Part shown: one piece after another, positions 31,179 to 42,407 of the stretch
How the letters are laid out: each line of letters begins with the position of its first letter
How positions within the stretch are numbered: position 1 is the first letter of the stretch
From: Neurospora crassa OR74A
Lineage: Eukaryota; Ascomycota; Sordariomycetes; Sordariales; Sordariaceae
DNA: 64,000 nucleotides
Assembly: GCF_000182925.2 (NCBI RefSeq)
Contig: NC_026501.1
Span: forward strand, 4,567,917-4,631,916
Direction of reading: 5' to 3'
Position numbers and translations under genes: made by a program
Notes under the pieces: model-generated
The model's input: the letters and a program-made list of their open reading frames with translations, nothing else
Told to the model about the DNA's origin: nothing
Databases searched by the model: none

Positions 31179-31783
31179 TATTACAGGCGCAGGCCAAACG
31201 GCCTGTTTAGCTGCTTTGCCTTGGTGCTTGTTCGGTGGGAATTAGAGCGAACGACGGGGGGGGGGACGGGGAATGGAGAATGGGAAATCAATTGGAAGCT
31301 CAAGCCAAGAAATGCTGGAGCTCTAAACTTGCCGGCCGGCAATTGCAGAAACGCTGTCACGTCTCCACGTGCACCTTCAGAATGACCAGACCGGCAGGCT
31401 GTCAGCCACGTCGGTATCAGCCACGCCGGCACCACCGCCACAACGGATGCCATCGCAGTCTTTGTGTTCACTTGGATGTCGACTGCAACTGAAACTGAGC
31501 ATCGTTTCAGAAAAGCAAGAGTTTGACATGATCCGATCCTGTCGCTTTGACAAGCTCATGTCCGAATTTTTGTTTTTCTTTTCATTATTTTTAATTTCCT
31601 TTTTGTTGCCTTTTATTATCCTCTATCTATACGCAGCAGGATGTGCGCTGCGTGTGCTCGTCAAGCACGAGTATCGTAGACCAAGCCAATCCCACACTGG
31701 CAAACTCAAGTGACGCCGCGCTATTCTAGCTAAATAAGACGGTAATATTATAACACACAAGATGCATCCAAGTCCTGAGTCGC
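31179..31783. other. Promoter region of the DUF3807-like gene
   Basis: It contains a run of nine or more G at about 31255-31264, a CpG-rich part to 31450 and a T-rich part near 31566-31610. No gene is seen. Confidence 0.5.
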
Positions 31784-33145
31784 TTAGAACTTGTATACCT
31801 GATCGGGAGAGTAGCCGAGCTCCTTGAGGATACCGGTCAGCTCGCCCTGGTCCCTGGGGCTCTTCTTGTTGCCGGAGATGGAGTTCATCATGCCGGGTGG
31901 GCCGCAGACGAAGATCTTGATATCCTCGTTCTTGGGCTCAGGAAGGACGGTCTTGAGGAGGTCCTTGTTGATGTAGCCCTTGTTACCGGCCCACTCCTTG
32001 GGAGGGTTGTCGAGGACGTAGAAAGCGCGGAAGCGCTGGGGGTAGTGGTTCTCGATGGTGGCGAGCTCGTGCTTGAGGAGAACGTCCTCCTCGCTAACGT
32101 TGCCGAAGACGAGAGTAACCTTGGTCTTGTCATCGGGGTTGTTGAAGATGGCGCGGATGAGCTGGTACATGGGAGTGATACCGGTGCCGCCAGCAACGAG
32201 GGCGATGTGCTTGTGCTTGTTAGCCTCCCAGGGGTACTTGGGAAGAGGGCCCTTGATGTCGAGGCGCTGGCCGGGAGCCATGTCATGGAGGTAGGTGCTC
32301 ATGGGACCACCCTCGTACTTCTTGACCAGGAGGTCAATGTAGCCCTGGGCACCTGTTGCTCGGACGTTAGTCAACGTACTATCGTGGGAAACCAATGAGT
32401 CAATACGAAAATACTTACTCTCGTCGCTGATGGGAGTGTAAGGCCTGAGGACAGCCTTCTCAGCATCGATAGGCTTGAACTTGGTGAGGATGGCGCTGGC
32501 AACATGGAGGCCAGACACCATGTCGTCCTCAGGGAGTCTGAAGCGCAGGCGCTTGGTGTTGTGGTTGACCAGCTCAACCTCCTCGAGCTTGAGGCTGAGC
32601 CATCCCTGGTCGCCGCCGACGAAGGCCTTCTTGATCTCGCCGGGGGTGATCTTCTCGGTCACCTGCTTAACGCTGGCCTCAGCCTTCTTGGCGGCACCAG
32701 CGCCGGAGAAAAAGTAGGCGCCGGCGCCGGCAAGACCAACAGCGGCAGCACCGAGGAGGATGGTGCTGCTGCTGCCACCCTTGGAAGGCTCGGTCGCATA
32801 GGAGCGGCGGGTCTGGAAAGACTGTGAAAGGAAAGGAGTTAGTTCGATGACTTCTAGAACGGCTGCTGGTTGTGCTTAGAGTCAATGTGTCAAGTGATGC
32901 GCGAAGCTGTCGCGCATGGTGCGCTGCGCGTGCGTCTGCCCCAATTCTGCTCAAGGCGCATTCATGATGCCGTATATGCGTCCGACGACCACCAGAACTG
33001 CCCGTGGCGGCAGGATTGTGTACCTCGACGCAGCAACATTTCTCAGAGCAACAGTAAATCCGAACGAAGGAATGGGGTGGCTTACCCTCTTGATGGGGGC
33101 GGCAGCCCGGAAGGCGGATCTGGTGCTAGCAACGAACAGACTCAT
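31784..33145 (-). CDS. MCR1: Mitochondrial NADH-cytochrome b5 reductase 2 (Mcr1 type)
   Basis: Exons 33145-33086, 32821-32419 and 32352-31784 join to 343 residues, the family's usual size; introns are 264 and 66 nt. The N terminus is a mitochondrial targeting sequence ([20 protein letters not shown]), then a Gly/Ala-rich membrane segment at about residues 40-59. Next is the FAD-binding barrel with RPYTPIS and [10 protein letters not shown], then the NADH-binding lobe with [15 protein letters not shown] and the CGPPGMM loop, ending in the aromatic KF that shields the flavin in this family. It passes electrons from NADH to cytochrome b5 or similar acceptors. In yeast the protein is sorted to both outer membrane and intermembrane space; the weak Gly/Ala anchor allows the same here (inference). 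The first exon encodes exactly the presequence. Confidence 0.93.
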
Positions 33146-34288
33146 TTTGACATGCAGTGTCTGGAAAGCAAGAATGGAATTGGATGAAGGAGGGGAAGAT
33201 CGGACGAGGTTCAGGTACGCCCAGTGCAGTCAGTGCAATGCATAGAGGCACTGACTCCTCCCTCCTTTGGGGTCCCCGTACCTTTTTCAATCGCGGGTTC
33301 GGAAGCGTGGGGAGCTTGATTCGGGTGGGTGGGGCTTACGTCATGCAGCGATCTCCAGGCGTGATCGAAAGTCTCATGTTGAAAGCCGTCATCGGATTCT
33401 TTCCCGCCGGCGAGAGAAACGGGTTTGTCAGCTTCAACCAACTCCGCAACCGTTACTATTCTGAATCCGCATCTTGACACTTTGTGTACTCATATCCAGG
33501 GTGGGTTTCTCAGTATACTGCGTACTTACCACCCAGGCTGCCAACAAAAGGATGCGGAGATATCGGTGCAGTTCGGGTGGGCTCGATTAACATGCTACTA
33601 CTAGTAAGGTCCTAGTCTTTATGCAGTGTACTGATTCTTGATTTGACGCCTGCTCCTAGCACCTTGGCTCACTCATCAATTTCAGAGTCCAAAGGCAGTG
33701 GCTAGGGAATATGACGAATGACTTTTGAGCGTTGTGCATTACGTATAGCTTCCGTAGCACCGTATTAATTCCTTTTGTTCGACCAGACCACGCTGTCAGT
33801 CTCTGCAATCTGTACACAGAACAACTGCTTGGACAATAAGTGATATCCCGGCTTACTTTAGCTCCTCGTACTCCTGCCTCTCCCCTTCTAGCTCCTCCTC
33901 AGCCCTTGATTATCTCGATTGCGCTGCTACCCAATTCAGATGGTGACGGAAAATAACAGGAAGAAGAAGAATGCAAACTCCCAACGAAAGCGCAAAGAGA
34001 GCGAGAACAGGAATGATGGATGAGTATGCAAGAAAGTGGACGTCATTAAGTCGCAATGTTCCGTTCTACATCGCTCCCTGATAAAGTATGCTCATGTCAG
34101 TAGCCTGAGTCTCCCTATCGTCCATTACATGGGGATTATTCGATCATTATCACCGCTCCCTCTCCAGCCTTATACTCCCTTCGCTTTAAATGACTGAGCC
34201 CGCTTTCAGCCTCAGTTTTCAGCAGGACATTGCGTCGTGTCGCATATAGCAATCATCATCACCACCACCCCTGCACATTCCACCTTCA
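33146..34288. other. Promoter region of the reductase gene and 3' flank of the SH3-adaptor gene
   Basis: No coding frame with support. The part 33160-33480 is GC-richer with overlapping short frames on both strands; 33480-34200 is mixed. No named regulatory site was recognised. Confidence 0.5.
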
Positions 34289-36076
34289 TCACCTGTCCGC
34301 TTCCGCTGCCGCTTCCCCTGTCTTTTGTGGCTTGAGATCCATCGCGACCTCCGGCTCAGCCTCTTCGCTGATACTCTGGTTTTCTATTGCAGCTTCTTTC
34401 GCTGTCTTTTCCAGCCTCGCGCCAAGCAAGGTCTGCAACGTCCCTTGCTCACTACCCCTCCTCTCGTTTCTGCCGACAGTGTCCTGACTGCCGCGGCGCA
34501 TCAAACCGGCATCATGAAATAAGTTCGTGGGCGTGTTCGCTTGACTGCCACCCCGTTGTCCATGATAGTGGACGACCTGCGGTGGAGCTTGGCCAGCCTG
34601 TGTTCCCAAAAGGTGTTGCGGATAGGGATCGAGGTCCTTGCTTGACGTTGAGAAGGTTGATACGACCGGCTGATGGTACTTGTAATCGGACCCAGAGTGG
34701 CTGTGTCCATACCCATTGGTATTGGAGCTTGAGATTGGTGTCGAGTGGGTATTGTTGCTGTTGCTGCTGTTATTATTATTGTTGTTGTTGCTGCTGTTGT
34801 TATTGTTGTTGCCATTCACACCAGACCCGCCACCACTGTTGGAGCTTAGGCTTTGTGTGGGAGTGTGGCCAAAAGATCCGCCAGAGGTAGCAGCAGTGTG
34901 TTCCGCCTGAGTCGGTGTTCCAGCTTCCACCGGGCTAACAGGGCTTTCGCTAAGCTGGCCGGTGAGGCTGTTCATACCTCCTTCGATATCGCGTAGCAGC
35001 CGCACATATTCCTCTGGTACAAGTCCGCTCTCTTGCGTTTTCGGGTCTTCCGCAACCAACCAGCCCTGTCCGTGTCGATACGACACCCAGATGATTTGAC
35101 CCTCAACCAAAGGCAACTCGTTCTCGTCTTCCCGCTGGAAGTCGTACAGCGCCACGGCCTTACCGTGCATCTCCTCATCGGGAGAGGTAATTGTAAACTG
35201 GTAATCACGCGAATAACGCGATTCGTCCGTCTCGTGATAGCCACCAGGGCTGGAGTCGTCCAAGTCGGATGGGTAATCGTCTTCGTACTGGCGTGGCTGT
35301 TGGTCGGCAACTTGGTATGCGCTGTGGCGTGCCTGATCGGCCGGATACGTCACGTACTCGCCGCCCGGCCCGTTAGCCTCGCCTCCCTGGTTCACGTAGT
35401 AGCGCTCGCTGCCATCCCCACTGGTGCCAACGTAGTAACCCCTCTCCCGGTCGTAGTTGCTCGGGTTCATGACCGAACCACCGCCGCTCCTTCCCGCACC
35501 ATAGCCACTGCCGCCACTGCCGCCAGCTGACTTGTTCTTCTTGTGTCGCGAACTGACCACAGGGCTCTGAAGATCTTCATCCTCGCTCCACGGAGGACCA
35601 TCGGCGAACTGCATCGCGGGGAGATCGTTCGCCCGTCCCCAGCCGTCGCTGCTCCATGAGTTCTCCCAGCTGTGGCGATCCCAAGATGTCGGAGGGTCAG
35701 ATAGGCGCCGTTGCTCGCTGGCTGGGGTAGTCATGCCTGAGGGTGGCCGCGAAGGTTCCGGTGGGGGTCCATAGTGCATAGGATGACCCACGGGGTAGGC
35801 GAAGTCTCGCACCAGCGTGTACGGCAGACTGGATGGATAGATGGGGAACAGTTGAGAGGGCGGCCGGGAGCGTGAGGGAATCGAGCTCACAGTCGAGTAC
35901 TGCGACAGGCGGTTCTTGGACGCGTGCGACATTGGCCGCGGTAGCGCGCTCCTGCGAGCGGGCGGCGAGGTCATGAGCGGAGGAAGTGGGGGATGAGCGG
36001 CTGAGGTCGAGGCCGAGGTGTCGATGGCGGGCGGAGAGGTCGCTGGAGACGAGGCTGGCGATATGATCGCCGTCAT
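34289..36076 (-). CDS. SH3-domain adaptor, Nbp2/Skb5-like
   Basis: A single exon of 595 residues. The ATG at 36076 is used because the frame above it has only a non-ATG triplet. The N-terminal 300 residues are disordered, rich in Pro, Ser and Gly, with PxxP stretches. One SH3 domain spans about residues 303-362: GKAVALYDFQREDENELPL, then EGQIIWVSYRHGQGWLVAE and GLVPEEYV. The unusual SYRHGQGWLVAE segment is the signature of yeast Nbp2 and fission-yeast Skb5, adaptors that bring PP2C phosphatase or PAK kinase to MAP-kinase pathways. The C-terminal part has long Ser/Asn runs (coding strand 34812-34757) and a short terminal helix. Both ends are much longer than in yeast Nbp2. A role in stress or cell-wall MAPK signalling is inferred from the SH3 match alone. 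Confidence 0.8.
   Translation of the reverse strand: MTAIISPASSPATSPPAIDTSASTSAAHPPLPPLMTSPPARRSALPRPMSHASKNRLSQYSTVSSIPSRSRPPSQLFPIYPSSLPYTLVRDFAYPVGHPMHYGPPPEPSRPPSGMTTPASEQRRLSDPPTSWDRHSWENSWSSDGWGRANDLPAMQFADGPPWSEDEDLQSPVVSSRHKKNKSAGGSGGSGYGAGRSGGGSVMNPSNYDRERGYYVGTSGDGSERYYVNQGGEANGPGGEYVTYPADQARHSAYQVADQQPRQYEDDYPSDLDDSSPGGYHETDESRYSRDYQFTITSPDEEMHGKAVALYDFQREDENELPLVEGQIIWVSYRHGQGWLVAEDPKTQESGLVPEEYVRLLRDIEGGMNSLTGQLSESPVSPVEAGTPTQAEHTAATSGGSFGHTPTQSLSSNSGGGSGVNGNNNNNSSNNNNNNNSSNSNNTHSTPISSSNTNGYGHSHSGSDYKYHQPVVSTFSTSSKDLDPYPQHLLGTQAGQAPPQVVHYHGQRGGSQANTPTNLFHDAGLMRRGSQDTVGRNERRGSEQGTLQTLLGARLEKTAKEAAIENQSISEEAEPEVAMDLKPQKTGEAAAEADR
34757..34812 (-). repeat. Asn/Ser-codon microsatellite inside the SH3-adaptor gene
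   Basis: AAC/AAT/AGC codons run as interrupted trinucleotide repeats giving poly-Asn with Ser pairs. Length variation between strains is likely. Confidence 0.75.
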
Positions 36077-37990
36077 GGTCGAGGCAAAGGAAAAAAGATA
36101 GGGGGTTAGCAAAGCCTATAGCCTAGCAGTGCCTGGCGTGCCTGGAATGCGCCGCCCGGACAATCAATTGTTGTTGTGGATCCTTTCCAGGGCGCCGGAC
36201 CGTCGCTGCCGTGGGAACCAGGGTGTTTTTTTGGCCAGGGTTCAAGTCTGGTTAGAAGACCGAGTACCTCTAGGCAGCGAAGGGAAGGGCTGACCAGCCT
36301 GTGGTGGACGGGCGGAAATGCTTTGCCTTGTGCTGTCGAGGCGGGGAATACGTGTGGTTTTTGAGGTCCGTCCGTGTATCGTAGATTCGTAGGGCTAGGG
36401 AGACGGTAAACTTATAGCGCCCAATTGTGTAGATGAGGCATGTAGCTGTGTGGACCACGGACATCGATTTGCAAATGTTTGATGCTTGCAAAGCGGCCAC
36501 AACTACCAACGGCTTGTTCAACGGTTCGCTTGTCCGTCGTCTGAAGTCTCGGAAATGTAAGGGCTCTGGATTCTGAGTGTTTCGGTTTTAGGCCGAATTC
36601 GTTAAGGGATCCCGTGTGAGGGACGCAATGTAGAAAAGATAGTGGTGAAAGTGTGCGAAGGGGCACACTGGGGTAGCAAGGTGGGCAATTGTCAGCTTAA
36701 AGAGCTTGTATAGACATGGAGAGGCCTTGTGTGGTCGGCAAGCTGAGATGAGCGATTGCGAGCTGTCAATATAGACAGGGTATGGTGGGAACGGAGGGGG
36801 ATTCGAAGAAAAGAGGAGAAGAAAAAGAGGCAGAATCTCAGGCAGGAACAGGTAGGTAGATTTGGGGGGGGGGGTGCCGCATCAAGTTACTACCTCTACT
36901 TACGACGGGATACCTCTAGTACAACTTGGACAAAGTTAAGCGCGCTGCCGCAGGTTTACTCCAGGTTTAGGCCTGCTCCTCTCATTGGCAAATAGCAACC
37001 GCTGGTCACCTGCAATCAATCAGTCGAACCTCTGAGGACGGGACTCGGTCGCCTTGGACCAACATACCTAACCTCTTTGCTTATCCTGTTAGTGTCGACC
37101 TAGACGATGGCTGGCAAATTTTTGGGTAACGAATCGGGGTTAGGTATGGGGGGCTCAAAAAGTCCACTTCAGAGGACAGCTCTCGTTGACAAAGGCGGGC
37201 AACTTGCAGGACACACTGCAGTTTCTGTGTGTCAACCACGGAGATTAAAACTTGAATTTGATTTTACGCCCAAAATACCTCTACGTTCTAACACATATCG
37301 AAACAGGATATACCACGCGGGTAATACTGCCATTTGCAAATGTACTTTCTACGTGTGCCTCTATTGTTGGTTAACATGTTCCAACGAAGAAAAACTTCGC
37401 ACGAAACTCTCAACTTCCCGTCCCAACAGGGATGTTTATCACTGCATGTTTGTGTCCACCATTGGATGTTCTCGATGCCTTCGATGTGGGTGATTGGCTC
37501 CGTGAATGCGTCCCGAACAGCAACGTGGTACCCATGGAATTTCCCAAGGCACTAGCTATGAGTTGCGCATTCCCTGTGTGGGACCTTTTAAGAAAAGTTA
37601 TTGAAAAGGTAAGTTCCAATGTTCTGTGCACGATATTCTACAGTGCATCGATACGCATGGTGACCGAGGCTCGAGGCCCGTGAGGTTTGGGTCCTGGGAG
37701 AAAAAAAAAATACCTGGGGATCGTCTCACTGTGATTCTGCAGTGCATATCCGCGGACCGCTGCAGACTCGAGAGGTGGGGGAAGTTGACGAGAACGGAAA
37801 GAAGGGCAACGGGCTGCAAGACGCACGAGCCACCCACCATTTCACTCTGAAACACTGAAACGTTCTAATTTTGGAAAGCGGTCAGATGGGGCACTATGTG
37901 CGTATGACCACCACTTGTCCCTCGCAGTCGGTAACCAAACAGATTTGTTCCAAATTCCACATCCCACTTTTCACCGTCCAAAATCTCCGC

Positions 37991-38012
37991 GCCAGCAGCA
38001 ACTGGTGAACAG
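37991..38012 (+). repeat. Second copy of the 22-bp exact repeat
   Basis: Identical to 26863-26884 and in the same orientation; it lies about 400 bp upstream of the SSU72 start codon. Confidence 0.6.
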
Positions 38013-38120
38013 GTTTGGACATCAACGACATTTAACAAGTTATATATGTGTGGTAGCAGGCTACCTCGACTAACTTAATCATCATCTGTCTGCGCTTTGC
38101 GCTCAGCTGAAGCTTGAAAG

Positions 38121-38353
38121 GTAATTCCTGCGCTCTTTTCCGCTCTCCCTTTATCAACCGTCTCTTTCCTTTATGATGATCTTTTTATTGGAGCTGTCTG
38201 TAGCCTGCTATGTCTGGCGTTTGATGACAAACTTTTACATACGCTTTTTTTATCTGATGTGTACCGAGGACAACCTACACTTTTGCACTTGCCATGTCTG
38301 TATCGCAGAAGGGAACGCATTGATAACTAACATTGGCATCTTGCGCTTTCTAG
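38121..38353 (+). other. Probable 5'-leader intron of SSU72
   Basis: GTAATT donor at 38121, exact CTAAC branch point at 38327-38331 and a TTTCTAG acceptor ending at 38353. The exon before it lies downstream of a TATATAT stretch (38041-38047). This places the start of transcription at roughly 38070-38120. Inferred from signals only. Confidence 0.45.
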
Positions 38354-38369
38354 GTCTTTCCAGTCAAGC

Positions 38370-38390
38370 ATGCCACATCTGCCACAGTAA
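38370..38390 (+). promoter_or_regulatory. Six-codon upstream ORF in the SSU72 leader
   Basis: ATG at 38370, five further codons and TAA, 23 bp before the main ATG at 38414. It would be the first ATG of the spliced leader if the intron just upstream is used, so reinitiation or leaky scanning would be needed for SSU72. Confidence 0.45.
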
Positions 38391-38413
38391 CAAGTTACCT
38401 GCAACTGCCGGCT

Positions 38414-39275
38414 ATGTCTGCTGTAGATACCCCAACTGGTGCCGCGAGCTCATCGAAGCCGGACCAGAATGAGCAGAATGGTCAAAACGGTGGGCGTGAA
38501 GACTCTGGCGGCTTCAAGCTAAAGTTTTGCACCGTCTGCGCCAGTAACCAGAATCGGTGAGCAATTTTACGCATCGCATCGTCACGCAACTGGATGACCC
38601 CGTCTAACCCTCACCAGCTCCATGGAAGGTCACTTGCGACTCTCTCTTGCAAATTATCCCGTGATTTCGTTTGGTACAGGCTCTCTTGTCCGTCTCCCCG
38701 GGCCGTCCATTACACAGCCCAATGTCTACAAGTTCAACGAAACATCATACGATAGTATATATCGGGAGTTGGAAGCCAAAGACCCTCGCTTATATCGCGC
38801 AAATGGACTGCTAAACATGCTTGGGAGAAACCGCCAAGTCAAGTGGGGCCCTGAGCGATGGCAGGACTGGCAGATTGGAATGCCTAGAACCAAGCACAAG
38901 GATGACAAGGGAGCTGATGGCATGGAGGGCGGCGTAGCTGATGTTGTCATCACCTGTGAGGAACGCTGTTGGGATGCTGTGATTGAAGATCTTCTCAACC
39001 GTGGCTCGCCACTTAACAGGCCTGTTCACGTCATCAACATCGATATCAAGGATAACCATGAAGAGGCATCCGTGGGAGGGCGAGCCATTGTCGATTTGGC
39101 AGACTCACTCAACAAGATTGCTGCCGAGGAGCGGGAGAAGGTTGGCGCTTCTGCCTTTGACTCGGGAAGCGTAGGCGCCAGATCAGGATTCGATGAGCGC
39201 GTACCGGACGTCCTGGCCGAGTGGCAGGAGAGATGGCCGAATCTTCCTGCGACATGGACTTTGGCTTGGTTCTAA
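38414..39275 (+). CDS. SSU72: RNA polymerase II CTD phosphatase Ssu72
   Basis: Exons 38414-38556 and 38618-39275 join to 266 residues; the intron is 61 nt. The signature is [17 protein letters not shown]: the phosphatase loop C-x5-R uses Cys42 and Arg48, and the intron splits the Arg48 codon. Later conserved blocks are [33 protein letters not shown] and [15 protein letters not shown]. The family removes phosphate from Ser5 (and Ser7) of the polymerase II C-terminal repeats and works with the cleavage and polyadenylation factor. It is longer than yeast Ssu72 (about 206 residues) because of a disordered 35-residue N terminus and an insert near [13 protein letters not shown]. Nuclear location follows from the family. 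Confidence 0.95.
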
Positions 39276-42200
39276 GCATTGAATTGGCGTATTGTTTGAG
39301 CTCGTGCATCGTAAGGCGTTGGATGTTCTTTTTATTGCCTGGCGGGCGTAATCGCGGTTACGGACAGGGTGGGGGGTACATCTTTTTGGGTTCATGATTG
39401 ATGACCAAACAACACAGACGAACAAGACGTTTTGGCCGTCACAACATAATGCTGATTTGGACTCGTAATCTCTATCAACAAGCCGTTGTTATCCGGGATT
39501 TATGAATTCTGCTGCTGCCATGATTGGCTTCAACTTGCTATTTTGTGAGGTCGCACCCCTCCTGGTTTTCTCAGAATATGTCGACCTCCGTGATTTGGCA
39601 GGCCATTTCCTCTTCCACCAGCCAGACCGCCAATTAAGCATTTTGTTTGTTACGCATATGCTTACTTCTATCACAAACATAATAATATCGCATGCATACA
39701 TGCTCGGAGATGGGAGCTCATCGGCCCACCTGACGAGTACCCTGCATGGTATCCCAAAAAGCATTTTAAGATGACGAGCCGCACGGTTCATTATACGCAA
39801 CATTGGATGCAAAGAAAACATAGCAGAATTTTGGAGATCTTCCTTGCTTATTGGGATCTGGGGTACTCAACGGTTGCCAGCATCTAGAAAATATCGAAAC
39901 ATGCACAACCGGGCAACCGGCCGTGCCCCCGCAGTGAGCAGGCCTACTTGTGACAATGCAACTAAACGCGCGAAGGTCAAAAATGAAATACATGGGGCTG
40001 TGGTGGCCATTGGACACACACTTGGAAGACGAAGACCATTAAGGTTACTGCTAATGCATGTTGTCACTACCTATCATGTTGGGGTGTTGGGCGGGAGTGC
40101 CCGAGGTCGAGGTGGCATTTGATGTGATGCGGGTATGCCTACATACCCATGTGGATAAATCTCAATATCTATATCGTCGGTCTCAAGTAAGAATTGCATT
40201 GTATTTCGGCAGACGATTGCCGGTCTTGGGCTGTTTCACAACGAGACGTTTTAGTGGAATGATAAACCACTGCAGCGGCGCAGAGTCGATCACCGTTGAC
40301 TAACATGAGAGACCTGCCATAGTAGAAATGCGAAGGGGGCTTGAAGTTGGCGATCCCGTCAGAGATGAAGACGCATTCTGAGGCCAGGATACCATGTGAG
40401 AAAGGGGCTCGAAAGAGGAAGTTGTCGGGGTGTCTCACAAGACTATTTAAATTGCTCCCATGGGGAAAAGGGAACAACAGCTGCTCGGTCGCCTACTAAG
40501 TGCCAGGCCGAGATTGATATCAGGCTTTTGTTCCCACTTCCCACTGTACGTCGACGGCCGGGGCTAGGGCCCAGGAAGCCCGACATCGAGATGCGAATAT
40601 GAGGGGATTCGAGGCCGACAAGGAATGGATCTGGGTCCAGTTCCCTCTCCATTTAGACCATGGTGGCTCGGTTCCTTTGTCCCAGTCCCGGTCCCGGTCC
40701 TTTCGGAATCCCCTCTAATAGCTGCGTACATATGTGGTTGTTATGGTTTTGGTAGGGCAGTGCTTCTTATCCAACAATGCCCGGCACTTTGCTTCTTTGT
40801 GCGACCGCATATATAATCTCAAACCTCAGTGTTGTACATAGAAGAAGTCTAACGACAGTCCGTGGTAATGTGGAAAGTGGTGGAGTGCTGACCGTCCATC
40901 GTGTTCACTGCCGTCAGACACCGATGAGCCAACTCCTATCGTCCCCGTAACGACATGACGTCCCGAGATGTGCAAGATACCACTCCTTACCTATCGTTGG
41001 TGTTTGACTTTGGTTCTGGAAATGACTCTCCGCGCTCTCCCACCCCACACTAGTTGTAATTACGTAGAGGCATGCACTGGCAGCCCAAGCACCTTTGTGG
41101 AAGCTAAGGTAATTGCGCCGGCTTCCATTGTCTGTGGGAATCCGTACCTGCCGTAGCGCGCGACTAATAGGAAGGGAACTCACCCCTGACGCCGGCAGTG
41201 ATGGGTCAAGTATACCAGGGATTGGTTCTGATTGGCTGAACGGTCACACCATTTCCAGTGTGGTCAGAGCCCCCGGGCGCTCTCACTCAAACCATTCACT
41301 GTGCCTCCTACTGTTCCTCGGAGAACATCGTCCACTGTACATATTGGGGCCTTGAATGATCAGGGGCTCTGCTGGATTCGATCCTGGATAAGTCGTGGTG
41401 GGCTCTTCGTGGGTTCCTCATTTCCAACTGAATCCATTGCGCGCCCGGAACACAGTAGAGGAGCCGTTCTCCCAAGAATCGTGGTCACCTCGCTACCCGG
41501 CATCGTGAGGAACTGGCCAGCGAAAGGTGAAAAGAGAATGAGCACCGTATGGCGAGCGAGCAACAATCCCGTCCTGGTCTCTCGTTTTCTCCCGTCCTGC
41601 CACTGCACCAATTCCGCCATCAACCGTCTGGATCTGGACGCCATCTACCTACATACCCTACCCGGCGCTACGTCCCTTCGCCTGTCTTAGAGCTGCTCTG
41701 ATTTGAGTGGCACTAACAAGCAAAGACGCCGTCCACTCGCTCGCTGTCCACACTTTCGGTACACCCCCCCGCCAAGCCGAACGTTAACCTTGAGGGCTAC
41801 CTCTATTACCACCCAAAAGATCGCCACGATCCATCATCCAAAGAAGGGGCATCTGAAAACACCGCTACGAGTCAAGCCGTCGACCAGTCCATTCTTTCTG
41901 AGGCGAAACCTCTCCCATCATTCCAACTCCTGGCTTTCGATCGGCAACTGGAACAGCCACTCTGTTTGGCGACATCGCGCAGGGCATCGCATAAGTGTAG
42001 TGTACCACCCCCCCTGTTCATGATCCCGCTCCCTTTGTCCCCCTTCCCTTTCGCGCCTCCAAAAGGGGAATTCAAAGGTTGACCGATATGCGTTTCATGC
42101 TCCCACAGTAACACAAAGTCCTGCCACGAGGAACACCCGCGAGACCCTTCTGCTGTCGAGGGCGCACAGCATATGCTCGATTTGTCTCAACACCAGCTCT

Positions 42201-42407
42201 GCGACAGTCCGCGTCTTTTGGGAGCCTGTACCTCTACTTGCTGAGACCGCGAAGTATCCACGAACCGGCTACCTTCGCCTTTACTAGGGACACACACGGG
42301 TTGACGACAAGACAATTGCATCAAGCCTCCATTGTCATTTGCGCACCACGTCCATCTTTCCTATTGCGTCCGACTGGTCGATTGGAAGCGGGCGGTGAAC
42401 GAATACC
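39276..42407. other. Large intergenic region upstream of SPA2, no gene recognised
   Basis: 3.1 kb with no convincing frame; the longest ATG frames are under 110 codons and share no features with known proteins. The last 700 bp (41700-42407) are pyrimidine- and CA-rich with few ATGs, as expected for a long 5' leader. Long upstream regions are usual for fungal polarity genes. No named site was recognised. Confidence 0.5.

Larger units (their letters stand above)
36077..38413. other. Divergent intergenic region between the SH3-adaptor and SSU72 genes
   Basis: About 2.3 kb. It holds a run of G near 36864-36875, a 128-codon ATG frame (37107-37493, plus) with no known features, an A-tract at 37701-37710, and the second copy of a 22-bp exact repeat (37991-38012). 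The last 300 bp look like the SSU72 leader with an intron and a short upstream ORF, listed separately. Confidence 0.5.

Noticed and set aside
37107-37493. 128-codon ATG frame upstream of SSU72
   Set aside because: Lies in a promoter-like region, with no recognisable features and poor coding character.
41380-41396. Sequence resembling a tRNA T-arm (GGATTCGATCCTGG)
   Set aside because: No matching A box, acceptor stem or anticodon arm could be placed at the right distance on either strand.
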